Positions 24,933 through 33,168 of a DNA stretch of 64,000 bases are shown one piece after another. Numbering within the stretch: position 1 is the stretch's first letter; each line of letters opens with the position of its first letter. The position numbers and the translations under genes were made by a program. A model generated the notes under the pieces. The model had not been told where the DNA came from, did not search any database, and saw nothing but the letters and a program-made list of their open reading frames with translations. The stretch covers positions 1 through 64,000 of the forward strand of contig JBBSET010000002.1 of NCBI GenBank assembly GCA_038239485.1. Reading direction: 5' to 3'. This stretch comes from DASQEH01 sp038239485. Lineage in GTDB: Bacteria > Actinomycetota > Actinomycetes > Propionibacteriales > Nocardioidaceae.

Positions 24933-26531
24933 TCACGCGAGCGCCACCAGCTCGCCGTACTCCTCGTTCCACAGGTCCTCCACACCGTCGGGCAGGATCA
25001 GCACCCGGTCGGGGTGCAGTGCGCGGACGGCGCCCTCGTCGTGCGTGACCAGCACGATCGCCCCCTCGTAGGTGCGGATCGCGGCAAGGACCTCCTGTCG
25101 GCTGGCCGGGTCGAGGTTGTTGGTGGGCTCGTCCAACAGCAGCACGTTGGCGGCCGACACGACCAGGGTGGCGAGCGCGAGCCGGGTCTTCTCCCCACCG
25201 GACAGCACCCGGGCCGGCTTCTGGGCGTCGTCCCCGGAGAACAGGAACGACCCCAGCACACTGCGCGCCTGGGTCTCGGTCAGCTGCGGCGCAGCTGACT
25301 GGAGGTTCTCGAAGACCGTCCGGTTGAGGTCCAGTGTCTCGTGCTCCTGGGCGTAGTAGCCGAGCTTGAGGCCGAAGCCGGGCAGCACCTTGCCGGTATC
25401 GGAGCCGTCGAGGCCACCGAGGATACGGAGCAGTGTGGTCTTGCCGGCACCGTTGAGCCCCAAGATGACCACCCTGCTGCCCTTGTCAACGGCCAGGTCG
25501 ACGTCGGTGAAGACCTCGAGCGACCCGTAGGACTTGGACAGCTCCTCGGCCATCAGCGGTGTCTTGCCGCAGGGCGCGGGCTTCGGGAAGGCGATCTTTG
25601 CCACCTTGTCGCTGCGGCGGTTGGCCTCGAGACCGGACAGCAGCCGCTCGGCGCGCTTGGCCATGTTCTGCGCTGCGGTCGCCTTGGTGGCCTTGGCGCG
25701 CATCTTGTCGGCCTGGGCCATCAGGGTGGTGGCCTTCTTCTCGGCGTTCGCGCGCTCGCGCTTGCGACGCCGCTCGTCGGTCTCGCGCTGGAGCAGGTAC
25801 GTCGACCAGCCCATGTTGTAGATGTCGACCTCGGCGCGGTTGGCATCAAGGTGGAACACCCTGGTCACGGTGTCCTCGAGCAGGGCCACGTCGTGGCTGA
25901 TCACGACCAGGCCACCCTTGTGGGCCATCAGGAACTGCCGGAGCCAGCTGATCGAGTCCGCGTCGAGGTGGTTCGTCGGCTCGTCGAGCAGCAGCGTCTC
26001 GGCTCCCGAGAAGAGGATCCGCGCCAGCTCGACACGGCGGCGCTGGCCGCCCGACAGGGTACGGAGCGGCTGGGACAGGACCCGGTCCGGCAAGCCGAGG
26101 CTGGCCGAGATCTGGGCCGCCTCCGCCTCGGCCGAGAAGCCACCCGCGGCGTGCAGCTCGGCGTCGGCGCGGGCATAACGGCGCATCGCCCTCTCGCTGA
26201 CGTCGGGGTCGGCGCTCCCCATCTGCACCTCGGACTCCCGCAGCCGACGGACCACGTCGTCGAGGCCGCGCGCAGAGAGGATCCGGTCGCGAGCCAGCAC
26301 GTCCAGGTCGCCCGTCCGAGGGTCCTGCGGGAGGTACCCGACCGCGCCGGAGCGGGTCACCTCGCCCCCCGTGGCCTGCGCCTCGCCGGCGAGGATGCGG
26401 GTCAGGGTGGTCTTGCCGGCGCCGTTGCGGCCGACCAGGCCGACCTTGTCGCCGGGTCCGATCCGGAAGGAGACGTCGTCGACGAGGATGCGTGCGCCCG
26501 CGCGGACGTGCAGGTGGCGGGCGGTGATCAT
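24933..26531 (-). CDS. ABC-F family ATPase
   Basis: 532 residues, two ATPase domains and no membrane segments. Walker A motifs GRNGAGKTT and GLNGAGKTT; signatures LSGGQRRR and LSGGEKTR; Walker B LLLDEPTNHLD and LLLDEPTNNLD. The linker between them (about 240-320) is rich in Lys/Arg/Ala and predicted helical, the P-site tRNA interaction motif region of ABC-F proteins. Likely a ribosome-associated translation or antibiotic-protection factor; which subtype cannot be read from sequence alone. Confidence 0.93.
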   Translation of the reverse strand: MITARHLHVRAGARILVDDVSFRIGPGDKVGLVGRNGAGKTTLTRILAGEAQATGGEVTRSGAVGYLPQDPRTGDLDVLARDRILSARGLDDVVRRLRESEVQMGSADPDVSERAMRRYARADAELHAAGGFSAEAEAAQISASLGLPDRVLSQPLRTLSGGQRRRVELARILFSGAETLLLDEPTNHLDADSISWLRQFLMAHKGGLVVISHDVALLEDTVTRVFHLDANRAEVDIYNMGWSTYLLQRETDERRRKRERANAEKKATTLMAQADKMRAKATKATAAQNMAKRAERLLSGLEANRRSDKVAKIAFPKPAPCGKTPLMAEELSKSYGSLEVFTDVDLAVDKGSRVVILGLNGAGKTTLLRILGGLDGSDTGKVLPGFGLKLGYYAQEHETLDLNRTVFENLQSAAPQLTETQARSVLGSFLFSGDDAQKPARVLSGGEKTRLALATLVVSAANVLLLDEPTNNLDPASRQEVLAAIRTYEGAIVLVTHDEGAVRALHPDRVLILPDGVEDLWNEEYGELVALA

Positions 26532-26683
26532 GGCTGAGCGGTGCGAACTTTCCAGGGGAAGACGTCGGGCCGCCCTGGTCGCCAGCAGCGGGAGCGGGAT
26601 ACGCCTAGGCTACAGCCGCCGGCGACGCGTCGGTGTCACGACAACTGGCGCGCCCCGTGCTTGCGCGCCTCGGAGGCCACTCG

Positions 26684-27619
26684 ATGAGGTACAACCGCAA
26701 AGCCCGGCTCGACCGCAGCCAGGTTCAGGACCGGCGTGGCCAGCGATCCGCGGCCGGGGGCACGTCGGGGTTTGGTGGTGGTCTCGGTGGCGGCGGCCTC
26801 GGTGGCGTTCGGGTCGGCGGCGGGATCGGCGGGCTCATCGTGGTGATCATCATCGGGATCATCGCGGCCAAAGTCGGCGCCATCCCCGGCGTCGGGGGCA
26901 GCGACAGCCCGACCGGCTCCTCGAGCCTCGACAGCTGCCAGAGCGGTGCCAACGTCGACCAGCAGCAGTGCCGGATCCTCGATGACGTGAACTCCATCCA
27001 GGCCTTCTGGGACGCCAACCTGCCGTCGCTCTCGAAGGGCACGACGTACAACGAAGCCGACATCGTCTACTTCACCGGGTCGACCAGCACGGCCTGCGGC
27101 CAAGCGACGACCCAGACCGGACCGTTCTACTGTCCTGGCGACAAGCTGGTGTACCTGGAGCTCGGCTTCTTCGACGACATGCTCAAGGGTCAGCTCGGCG
27201 CCAAGGGCGGCGACTTCTCCGACGCATACGTGCTGGCCCACGAGTACGGCCACCATATCCAGGACCTGCTCGGTACGTTGGCCAAGAACCAGAGCCAGCA
27301 GACCGGACCCACCAGCCCGTCGGTGCGGATCGAGCTGCAGGCCGACTGCTACGCGGGGATCTGGGCGCACTTCGCCACCACCGCCAAGGACGCGGACGGC
27401 AACGTGTTCATCGAGGGCCTGACGCAGGACGACATCAAGCAGGCCATCGACGCCGCCACCGCCGTCGGCGACGACCACATCCAGCATCTGGGCGGCGGCA
27501 AGGTCAACGAGGAGCAGTGGACACACGGCTCGTCCGCCGAGCGGATCCGGTGGTTCACGACCGGGTACCAGTCCGGCACACTCGGCGCCTGCGACACGTT
27601 CTCGACCAACACCCTCTGA
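26684..27619 (+). CDS. ypfJ: neutral zinc metallopeptidase (YpfJ family)
   Basis: 311 residues. N-terminal charged stretch MRYNRKARLDRSQVQDRRG, a Gly-rich linker, one transmembrane helix (about 62-78), then an external domain. Zinc motif HEYGHH at about residue 185 and downstream ELQADCYAGIWAH with the third ligand. Cysteines in the outer domain likely form disulfides. GGAGG eight bases before the ATG at 26684 fixes the start; an upstream in-frame start is not needed. Substrate unknown. Confidence 0.9.
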   Translation: MRYNRKARLDRSQVQDRRGQRSAAGGTSGFGGGLGGGGLGGVRVGGGIGGLIVVIIIGIIAAKVGAIPGVGGSDSPTGSSSLDSCQSGANVDQQQCRILDDVNSIQAFWDANLPSLSKGTTYNEADIVYFTGSTSTACGQATTQTGPFYCPGDKLVYLELGFFDDMLKGQLGAKGGDFSDAYVLAHEYGHHIQDLLGTLAKNQSQQTGPTSPSVRIELQADCYAGIWAHFATTAKDADGNVFIEGLTQDDIKQAIDAATAVGDDHIQHLGGGKVNEEQWTHGSSAERIRWFTTGYQSGTLGACDTFSTNTL

Positions 27620-27650
27620 CCGCCCGTCCGAGGGACCTCGGCGACGTGAG

Positions 27651-28340
27651 CTAGGTGCGGGGCGCCGTGTCCACGATCTCGACGCGGACCGAGCAGATCT
27701 CCTCGACCGCATGGTCCAGCACGCCTCGCTTCGGGTCCGGCAGCCCGGCCAGCCACTGTCGTGGGACGCGGGCCAGCGGCGCCAGCTCGGCGATGGCGAG
27801 GACCGCGTCGGCGGCCTGCCTGTCGCCGCCGAGGGCAAGCAGGTCGAGCGAGGACGCGACGCCGAGAAGCAGGGCGCTCGCGTGGCTGCCCGCGGCGTCG
27901 TAGGCGGCTCGCGCCTGGTTGTCGCGCCGGCGGGCGAATCGCTGCTGCGACCAGCCGCCGGCCTTGGTACGACCTTGCACGTGCCGTTGGCCGACCTTTG
28001 ACGCCACCACCTCAGCACCGGTCAACCTGGCCACGGCGAAGCCCCCGCGACGCACGAGCAGGACGCCGATCTGCCACGGCCTACCGAGATGTGCGACCAA
28101 CCCGTCCATCGACAGGTCATCCAGCGGTGCCACCGGGACCGCGAACGACACGGTCGAGCGGTCCTCGCTCCGCCCGCGCACGAGTGTCGGGGAGACGTCC
28201 CAGACCGTATCCCGATGCCGGGCCTCGTAGCGCTCGACCCAGCCGGCCATCCGGCGCCAGGCGACCAGCACTGTCCGTGCCCGCGCGGGATCGTCTTCAG
28301 GGGCTTGCTCAGGCACCGGAAGGCCTCGAGCTGGAGGCAT
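27651..28340 (-). CDS. acVLRF1 (actinobacterial Vms1-like peptidyl-tRNA release factor)
   Basis: 229 residues. Diagnostic block VQGRTKAGGWSQQRFARRRDNQAR (residues about 120-143; GGWSQQ carries the catalytic Gln) is the Vms1/eRF1-like release motif. Proteins of this family cleave peptidyl-tRNA on split ribosomes, as in ribosome quality control. SD AGGAG five bases upstream of the ATG. Sits between the YpfJ gene (convergent) and an ArsR-type gene (same strand, 85 bp away). Family assignment from motif recognition; activity not demonstrated here. Confidence 0.85.
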   Translation of the reverse strand: MPPARGLPVPEQAPEDDPARARTVLVAWRRMAGWVERYEARHRDTVWDVSPTLVRGRSEDRSTVSFAVPVAPLDDLSMDGLVAHLGRPWQIGVLLVRRGGFAVARLTGAEVVASKVGQRHVQGRTKAGGWSQQRFARRRDNQARAAYDAAGSHASALLLGVASSLDLLALGGDRQAADAVLAIAELAPLARVPRQWLAGLPDPKRGVLDHAVEEICSVRVEIVDTAPRT

Positions 28341-28425
28341 CAGCTCTCCTGATCCTCGGCCAACACCCCATCAGACTGGCACACGGTGATGGCAGAGATC
28401 GTTCCACGCCGACCTGACGGCCGCC

Positions 28426-29178
28426 TCAGCCGTACATCAGCGAGCCCGGCGTCGTGAGGAGCTCCCCGCTCTCGAGCCAGGTCTTGAGGCCGGACAAGAC
28501 CATCGGCCAGCCGCCGAAGAGCTGCTCGTTGGCGTCCTCGCGCAGCTGGTCGTGGGTCACGGTCAACCGGCACGAGTCACCGACCGGCTGGATCTCCCAG
28601 GTCACCCTTGACGTGCCCTCGGCCGTGACCTCGTCGCTCCACAGTGCGCGGTACGACTGCACGAGCCGGCGGGGTGGGTCGACCTCGAGGTTCTCTCCAG
28701 CGGCCAGTACGGTCGGCGCACTCGGATGACGCTGCTCGTATCGCGAGCCCTCGGACCAGTCGGACTCGATCCCGACCCCGAACTGGTACTTGCTCCTGGC
28801 CCCGGAGTCGGTGACAGCCTCCCACAGGCGCTCCGGGGTGGTACGGATGTAGATCTCGAAAACCTTCTCCATCGACGTCTCCAGTCTGGTCTTGAGGCCG
28901 CTGAGCGTGGCGGCCCAGGGCTCGGCGTACTTGCTCACCCATCGGTCGTGGACGAGCCGGATCGGGACGGGGTTCAGGAAGTGCAGCTTCTCTCGGCCGT
29001 GTCGCCTGGTGATGACCAGACCGGCGGCCTCGAGTTGCTTCAGGTGTTTCATGACCCCGAACCGAGTCATCTCGAAGCGTTCCCCGAGCTCCCCCAACGT
29101 CTGCCCGTCCCGGTCGAAGAGCTCGTCGAGCAGGCTGCGCCTGGTCGGGTCGGCGAGCGCCTTGAACACGTCGTCCAT
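28426..29178 (-). CDS. ArsR-type HTH regulator fused to SRPBCC (AHSA1) domain
   Basis: 250 residues. Residues 1-95 are a winged-helix ArsR domain (ALADPTRRSLLDEL, FEMTRFGVMKHLKQLEAAGLV). Residues about 100-245 are an SRPBCC domain (VFEIYIRTTPERLWEAVTD, RRLVQSYRALW, VTWEIQPVG, GGWPMVLSGLKTWLESGE) that normally holds a hydrophobic ligand. So the regulator probably senses its ligand in cis. No metal-binding Cys pattern typical of ArsR metal sensors. Promoter lies immediately upstream with an 18-bp palindrome (see promoter entry). Confidence 0.9.
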   Translation of the reverse strand: MDDVFKALADPTRRSLLDELFDRDGQTLGELGERFEMTRFGVMKHLKQLEAAGLVITRRHGREKLHFLNPVPIRLVHDRWVSKYAEPWAATLSGLKTRLETSMEKVFEIYIRTTPERLWEAVTDSGARSKYQFGVGIESDWSEGSRYEQRHPSAPTVLAAGENLEVDPPRRLVQSYRALWSDEVTAEGTSRVTWEIQPVGDSCRLTVTHDQLREDANEQLFGGWPMVLSGLKTWLESGELLTTPGSLMYG

Positions 29179-29184
29179 GGCCCC

Positions 29185-29214
29185 ACAATAGGTGACTGAT
29201 TGGTCACCTGTCAA
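29185..29214 (-). promoter_or_regulatory. autoregulated promoter with palindromic operator
   Basis: Minus strand: -35 TTGACA (29209-29214), an 18-base spacer, -10 TATTGT (29185-29190), six bases, then ATG at 29178, so the transcript should be leaderless. The whole spacer is the palindrome GGTGACCAATCAGTCACC (29191-29208; six-base arms GGTGAC/GTCACC). A dimer bound there would block polymerase, so the ArsR-SRPBCC protein probably represses its own gene. Confidence 0.7.
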
Positions 29215-29228
29215 CGAGGGACACTGGC

Positions 29229-29894
29229 TCAGGTCGCGACATCCGGCGTGGGCAGGAGGTACATGACCGCCAACGCGAGCATCAGCCCCATGAACAGCGG
29301 TGCGTTGATCAGGCCCAGCAGGGTTGCGACCGGGTAGACCGCAGGACCGATGTTGTAACGGCGGTTGCGGACCGCGAGCAGCGACGTGGACACGCCCTGC
29401 TTGTGGAGCTCGACATGGCGGAGCAGGTAGCGCCACAAGATGTTGAACGTCACCGCCATGGCGGTACTCGTCACGCCGTACAGCACGACGGCGACGCGCT
29501 GGTCGCCGGGCGTGCCTTCCGTGGCGTAGTCCGCGAGGACGGCAGTCGGCCAGGGCAAGATGCTGACCGGCAGGAGCAGGAGCAGGTTGAGCACCTGGAA
29601 GCCATGAGTCGTCCGAGCCAGCAGGTTGATCGTGGCGTGGTGGTTCAGCCAGATGACGCCGACGATCAGGAACGACAGCAGGTAGGCGACGTACTGAGGC
29701 CACTGCTCGGCCAGAGCCCGGCCCAGGTGCCCCTCTGCGTCGGTCGGCACTTTGATGTCGAGGATGAGCAGGGTGATCACGATGGCGAAGACACCGTCGC
29801 TGAAGGCCTCCAGCCGGCCGGCGCTCATCCCGAGCCCTGCCGTCGATGGTGCGTCGTCCGGTCCGCTGCCTGGGGATCGGATGTCTGGTGTCAC
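29229..29894 (-). CDS. TMEM175-family (DUF1211) membrane protein
   Basis: 221 residues with about six hydrophobic helices. The family signature RLEAFSDGVFAIVITLLILDIKVP is at the first helix, followed by SFLIVGVIWLNHHATI. Bacterial members form potassium-selective channels, so a K+ leak channel is plausible. GTG at 29894 has GGGGAG six bases upstream; an internal ATG at 29828 (MSAGRLEAF) is the alternative. Confidence 0.85.
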   Translation of the reverse strand: MTPDIRSPGSGPDDAPSTAGLGMSAGRLEAFSDGVFAIVITLLILDIKVPTDAEGHLGRALAEQWPQYVAYLLSFLIVGVIWLNHHATINLLARTTHGFQVLNLLLLLPVSILPWPTAVLADYATEGTPGDQRVAVVLYGVTSTAMAVTFNILWRYLLRHVELHKQGVSTSLLAVRNRRYNIGPAVYPVATLLGLINAPLFMGLMLALAVMYLLPTPDVAT

Positions 29895-29927
29895 GAACGG
29901 CTCCCCGGATGTCGGCAGTCGGGCTGC

Positions 29928-29933
29928 TAGTTT
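29928..29933 (+). promoter_or_regulatory. -10 element of the DUF3995 gene
   Basis: TAGTTT followed by seven bases and ATG at 29941, with no SD. Consistent with a leaderless transcript. Confidence 0.4.
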
Positions 29934-29940
29934 CCTTCGT

Positions 29941-30459
29941 ATGGCCAGTATGTCGGGCTCACCGGCTCGGCCGGTCCCGGGCACCTCAGCCGCAGCGGCC
30001 GCCTTCGTGGTGGGAATGCTGTTCGCAGTGGTCAGCGCCTACTGGGTCGTCGGGGGCACCTGGCTGCTGGACACCGTCGGCGGTTCCCTCGCGCGCGCCG
30101 GCCGCGCTCGCGATGGCGTGCTCATCGCGGGGTTGGCGTTGGTGGTCCTGCTCAAGGTGGCGGCGGCACTGCTCGGGCTGCTGGCGATCAGGCCCTGGCG
30201 ACCTCGGGTATGGCGCCTGGTCCGGTTGGCCGCGTGGATCGGGGCGTTCGTCATGGCCGTCTACGGCGCCGTCCTGACCTCGGTCGGGTTGCTGGTTCAG
30301 GCTGACGTGATCCATGCCTCGGCGAGCGCCGACCAGCTGGCTCTCAGGTGGCACGCGTACCTGTGGGACCCATGGTTCCTTGTGTGGGGAGTCCTCCTGG
30401 TCGTCGCGCTGCTGCAGTCCCGACGTTCGGTGGATCGAGCCGCGCAGTCGCCCGGCTGA
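29941..30459 (+). CDS. DUF3995 membrane protein
   Basis: 172 residues, four hydrophobic segments (about 18-38, 60-82, 95-117, 142-160). AYWVVGGTWLLDTVGG in and after the first helix and LWDPWFLVWGVLL in the last match the DUF3995 pattern. Function unknown. ATG chosen because no SD exists and a TAGTTT element lies seven bases upstream; the frame is open further back but that part is antisense to the TMEM175 gene. Confidence 0.75.
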   Translation: MASMSGSPARPVPGTSAAAAAFVVGMLFAVVSAYWVVGGTWLLDTVGGSLARAGRARDGVLIAGLALVVLLKVAAALLGLLAIRPWRPRVWRLVRLAAWIGAFVMAVYGAVLTSVGLLVQADVIHASASADQLALRWHAYLWDPWFLVWGVLLVVALLQSRRSVDRAAQSPG

Positions 30460-30476
30460 GACGGCTCACAACGCCC

Positions 30477-31997
30477 TTACCAAGCCTCCCTCTCCACCTG
30501 ATCGTCCAGCGACGACCGGGCGCCCGGCGCCGAGCCCCCGAGCAGAACGCGTGTCATCGCGTTTCGTGTGTGGAGCAGCTCGGCCAGAGCGGCGTCGAGG
30601 TCGTCCGCCGTCACGTGGAGCTCGCCACCGTCGTCGTCGCTCCTGGTCGCCGCGACCAGTGCTGCCCTGCGGGTCAGCTCCTTGAGGAACGACGCGGTGA
30701 CTCCCTCGGCGCGGGCGAGGACCTCGTCGAGGCGGCTGCGGTCGATATCGAGCCCACCTCGGTAGAGGTCGAACAGCCGTCGGCGGCTCTCGAGGTCGGG
30801 CATCGTCAGCTCGACCGCCTGGTCGACCCGACCCGGCCTCGCTGCCAGCGCGGGCTCGAGGAGGTCGGCGCGGTTGGTGGTCAGCACGAAGACGACGTCG
30901 GCGTCCTCCGCCAGCCCGTCCATCTCGTTGAGCAGCTGGAAGAGCATCGGGTGCTGACCCGGGTACATTCCGCGGTCCTCGGCGATCAGGTCGACGTCCT
31001 CGACGACGATCATCGCCGGGGCGAGCGTTCGAGCCACCGAACAAGCCTCCGAGATCAGGTGGAGCGCACCTCCCGTGAGTTGGACGACCGTGGTGTCTGT
31101 CAGGCTCCCGATCAGGTAGCGCAAGGTATGGGTCTTGCCGGTACCGGGTGGGCCGTACAGCAGCACGCCGCGCTTGAGGTGCTGTCCGGCCGCCAGCAGG
31201 CGCTGCTTGTGCCGGGCGACCTCGACGACCTGCTGCTGGATGGCGCGCAACGTCTCCGCAGGCATGATCAGCTGGCTGGAGTCCAACGCCTGACGCCGGT
31301 GGAACGTGAGGAGCGTCTCGCCGTGGCCGAAGACGTCGCCACCGCCGAAGGACAGCACCTGCCGTCGGAAAACGTTGTGCACGAGCGCCTGCTGCCTGAT
31401 CTCGGCGGCGATCCAGGTCGCGTTCGCGTCATCGGTACTGACGACCTCGAGCGTCACCGAGTCATGATGGTCTCCGCCACCGAGCAGCAGAGCGGAGTGC
31501 TGATCCCCGTCACCGACCAGGTAGAGACCGCAGCGAACGCACGGCATCACCTGGCCGTCCGGACCGCACGGAACGTTCGACAGGGCCACGTTCCCGGGTC
31601 GCGGGCCGTGGCTGTGGCGGCTCGACCCGAGCAGGTCGGCCAGCCCGATGTCCTCATGATGGAAGTCGATGATCCCGATCAGCTCGTGGGTGACACCGGA
31701 GTCGCGCAGCCAAGCGTTGAGCCCGGCCTGCAGGTTGACCTGCTCGTATCGCCTCCAGCTCTCCTCCACGATCGAGCGGCCCGCGGTGTCGGCGCCGAGA
31801 TGGTCACGAAGCAGCGACGACAGCGTCACCCGCCGGGCCTCGCGTTCGTCCGCCCGTGCCGCCCCGACCACGCGACGCATGGTGCGCCTCGCCAGCCGGC
31901 CCACGTCCGCGAGCTCAGGTGGTCCGTCGGTCTCGTCGGGCGTCGGCGCCGAGCGCGCATTCAGGCCGATGTAGGGGTTCTCGAACGTCGTCGGCAC
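30477..31997 (-). CDS. AAA-family ATPase of unknown role
   Basis: 506 residues. N-terminal region (1-265) is not a domain I recognise; it has a LRDHLGADTAGRSIVEESW block and a Cys trio (C-x8-C-x2-C near 170). AAA module about 265-430: Walker A GPPGTGKT near 283, Walker B MIVVEDVDLIAED near 329, sensor 1 VFVLTTNRAD, arginine finger region ALAARPGRVDQAVE. C-terminal lid follows. The module resembles FtsH/proteasomal/p97-type AAA, but no protease domain or zinc site HExxH is present. GTG at 31997 has GGGAGG five bases upstream. No partner gene next to it. Confidence 0.8.
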   Translation of the reverse strand: MPTTFENPYIGLNARSAPTPDETDGPPELADVGRLARRTMRRVVGAARADEREARRVTLSSLLRDHLGADTAGRSIVEESWRRYEQVNLQAGLNAWLRDSGVTHELIGIIDFHHEDIGLADLLGSSRHSHGPRPGNVALSNVPCGPDGQVMPCVRCGLYLVGDGDQHSALLLGGGDHHDSVTLEVVSTDDANATWIAAEIRQQALVHNVFRRQVLSFGGGDVFGHGETLLTFHRRQALDSSQLIMPAETLRAIQQQVVEVARHKQRLLAAGQHLKRGVLLYGPPGTGKTHTLRYLIGSLTDTTVVQLTGGALHLISEACSVARTLAPAMIVVEDVDLIAEDRGMYPGQHPMLFQLLNEMDGLAEDADVVFVLTTNRADLLEPALAARPGRVDQAVELTMPDLESRRRLFDLYRGGLDIDRSRLDEVLARAEGVTASFLKELTRRAALVAATRSDDDGGELHVTADDLDAALAELLHTRNAMTRVLLGGSAPGARSSLDDQVEREAW

Positions 31998-32142
31998 GGT
32001 GACCTCCCGAAGCAGCCGATCGCCTGGGCGCGATGGGCCTGCTACTACTCGTACCACTCCATCGCTGCCACCCGAAGACACGCGGGACGGGACGCCGGAT
32101 CGGCGGTCCTCGGAACGCCGCAGGGAGGCCCTCCGCTGGTCC

Positions 32143-32604
32143 CTACGCGAGCCGTGGCGGGAAGCCACCTGTCGCGATCGGCCCCCAGCGGTCCACCGTG
32201 ACGCGGATCAGGCACTTGCCCTGGCGGATCATGGCCTGGGCGTACTCCTCCCAGTCGGGGTGCTCGCCCGAGATCGAGCGGAAGTAGGTGACGAAGTCGT
32301 CGGCGGCCGCTGGGAGCTCGAGGACCTCCGCGGTACCGTCGACGTGGACATACGGCCCGTTCCAGTCGTCGGAAAGGACGCAGGCGCTGACCGACGGGTC
32401 CTGTCTGACGTTCGCGACCTTGGCCCGCTCGGGATAAGTGGAGATGAGCAGCCGACCCTCGGCATCGATACCGCAGCTCACAGGGGACGACTGGGGCGAT
32501 CCATCAGCCCGACGGGTGATCAACACCACCTTGTGGCGCTCGGCCACGAACTCCGTGAGGCCGGCGCGGTCGGGCTTGCTGGTCGTGGCGATGGTCGGCG
32601 TCAT
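32143..32604 (-). CDS. PPOX-class F420-dependent family protein
   Basis: 153 residues, split beta-barrel. Blocks: LTEFVAERHKVVLITRRADGSPQSSPVSCGID, GRLLISTYPERAKVANVRQDPSVSACVL, YVHVDGTAEVLE, and C-terminal RQGKCLIRVTVDRWGPIATGGFPPRL. Resembles Rv1155-type F420-binding reductases. I chose ATG at 32604 (MTPTIATT) because TACGTT lies six bases upstream (leaderless layout); ATG at 32610 is the alternative. Confidence 0.85.
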   Translation of the reverse strand: MTPTIATTSKPDRAGLTEFVAERHKVVLITRRADGSPQSSPVSCGIDAEGRLLISTYPERAKVANVRQDPSVSACVLSDDWNGPYVHVDGTAEVLELPAAADDFVTYFRSISGEHPDWEEYAQAMIRQGKCLIRVTVDRWGPIATGGFPPRLA

Positions 32605-32610
32605 CGTCAT

Positions 32611-32616
32611 AACGTA
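32611..32616 (-). promoter_or_regulatory. -10 element of the PPOX gene (leaderless)
   Basis: TACGTT on the minus strand, six bases, then ATG at 32604. Confidence 0.4.
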
Positions 32617-32760
32617 GCCGCACATGGTGAGCCTCAGCTCTGCCCTTCGTGTCTCGAGTCGAGGCAGGACCTGCTCTGGTGGCAGGAGCGCGGGTCGTGG
32701 CCGCCCCATCGTGGCGGCCGGATTCGGCGACGTGGACGCGCTGGCCGGCGAGGTCGACGG

Positions 32761-32808
32761 AGCGCTCAGACGTCGAAGCGCTCAGACATCGAAGCGCTCA
32801 GACGTTGA
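32761..32808. repeat. three tandem 16-bp repeats at the sufT stop
   Basis: Units AGCGCTCAGACGTCGA, AGCGCTCAGACATCGA and AGCGCTCAGACGTTGA at 32761-32776, 32777-32792 and 32793-32808. The third unit contains the TGA of the sufT gene and the last codons; the other two repeat that segment downstream of the stop. Looks like slippage or short tandem duplication of a gene end. Confidence 0.85.
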
Positions 32809-33166
32809 AACCCAGTGCCCGCAGCATCTCGCGGCCGTCGTCGGTGATCTTGTCCGGACCCCACGGCGGCATCCACACCCAGTTGATCCGGAAGTCGTTG
32901 ACCAGCCCTTCGAGGGCCGTGCGGGTCTGATCCTCGATCACGTCGGTGAGCGGGCAGGCGGCCGATGTGAGGGTCATGTCGATCACCGCATCGTTGGCTT
33001 CGTCGACTGCGACGTCGTAGATCAGGCCGAGGTCGACGACGTTGATCCCGAGCTCGGGGTCGACGACGTCCTTGAGGGCCTCCATCACGTCCGCTACGGC
33101 AGCGCCGGCAGTGCCGGTCGCAGGTGTGAGGTCCACCTCGGGCAGGTCTGTCGTGTCCTGGGTCAT
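32798..33166 (-). CDS. sufT: SufT / MIP18-family iron-sulfur assembly factor
   Basis: 122 residues, DUF59/PaaD-like fold. Motifs: ALKDVVDPELGINVVDLGLIYDV, VIDMTLTSAACPLTDVIED with the conserved reactive Cys, and VWMPPWGPDKITDDGREMLRALGFNV. Helps deliver or mature Fe-S clusters. I chose the second ATG (33166): the GGAGG on the transcript is seven bases before it but only one base before the ATG at 33172. Two bases separate it from sufU; last gene of the SUF operon. Confidence 0.9.
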   Translation of the reverse strand: MTQDTTDLPEVDLTPATGTAGAAVADVMEALKDVVDPELGINVVDLGLIYDVAVDEANDAVIDMTLTSAACPLTDVIEDQTRTALEGLVNDFRINWVWMPPWGPDKITDDGREMLRALGFNV

Positions 33167-33168
33167 CG

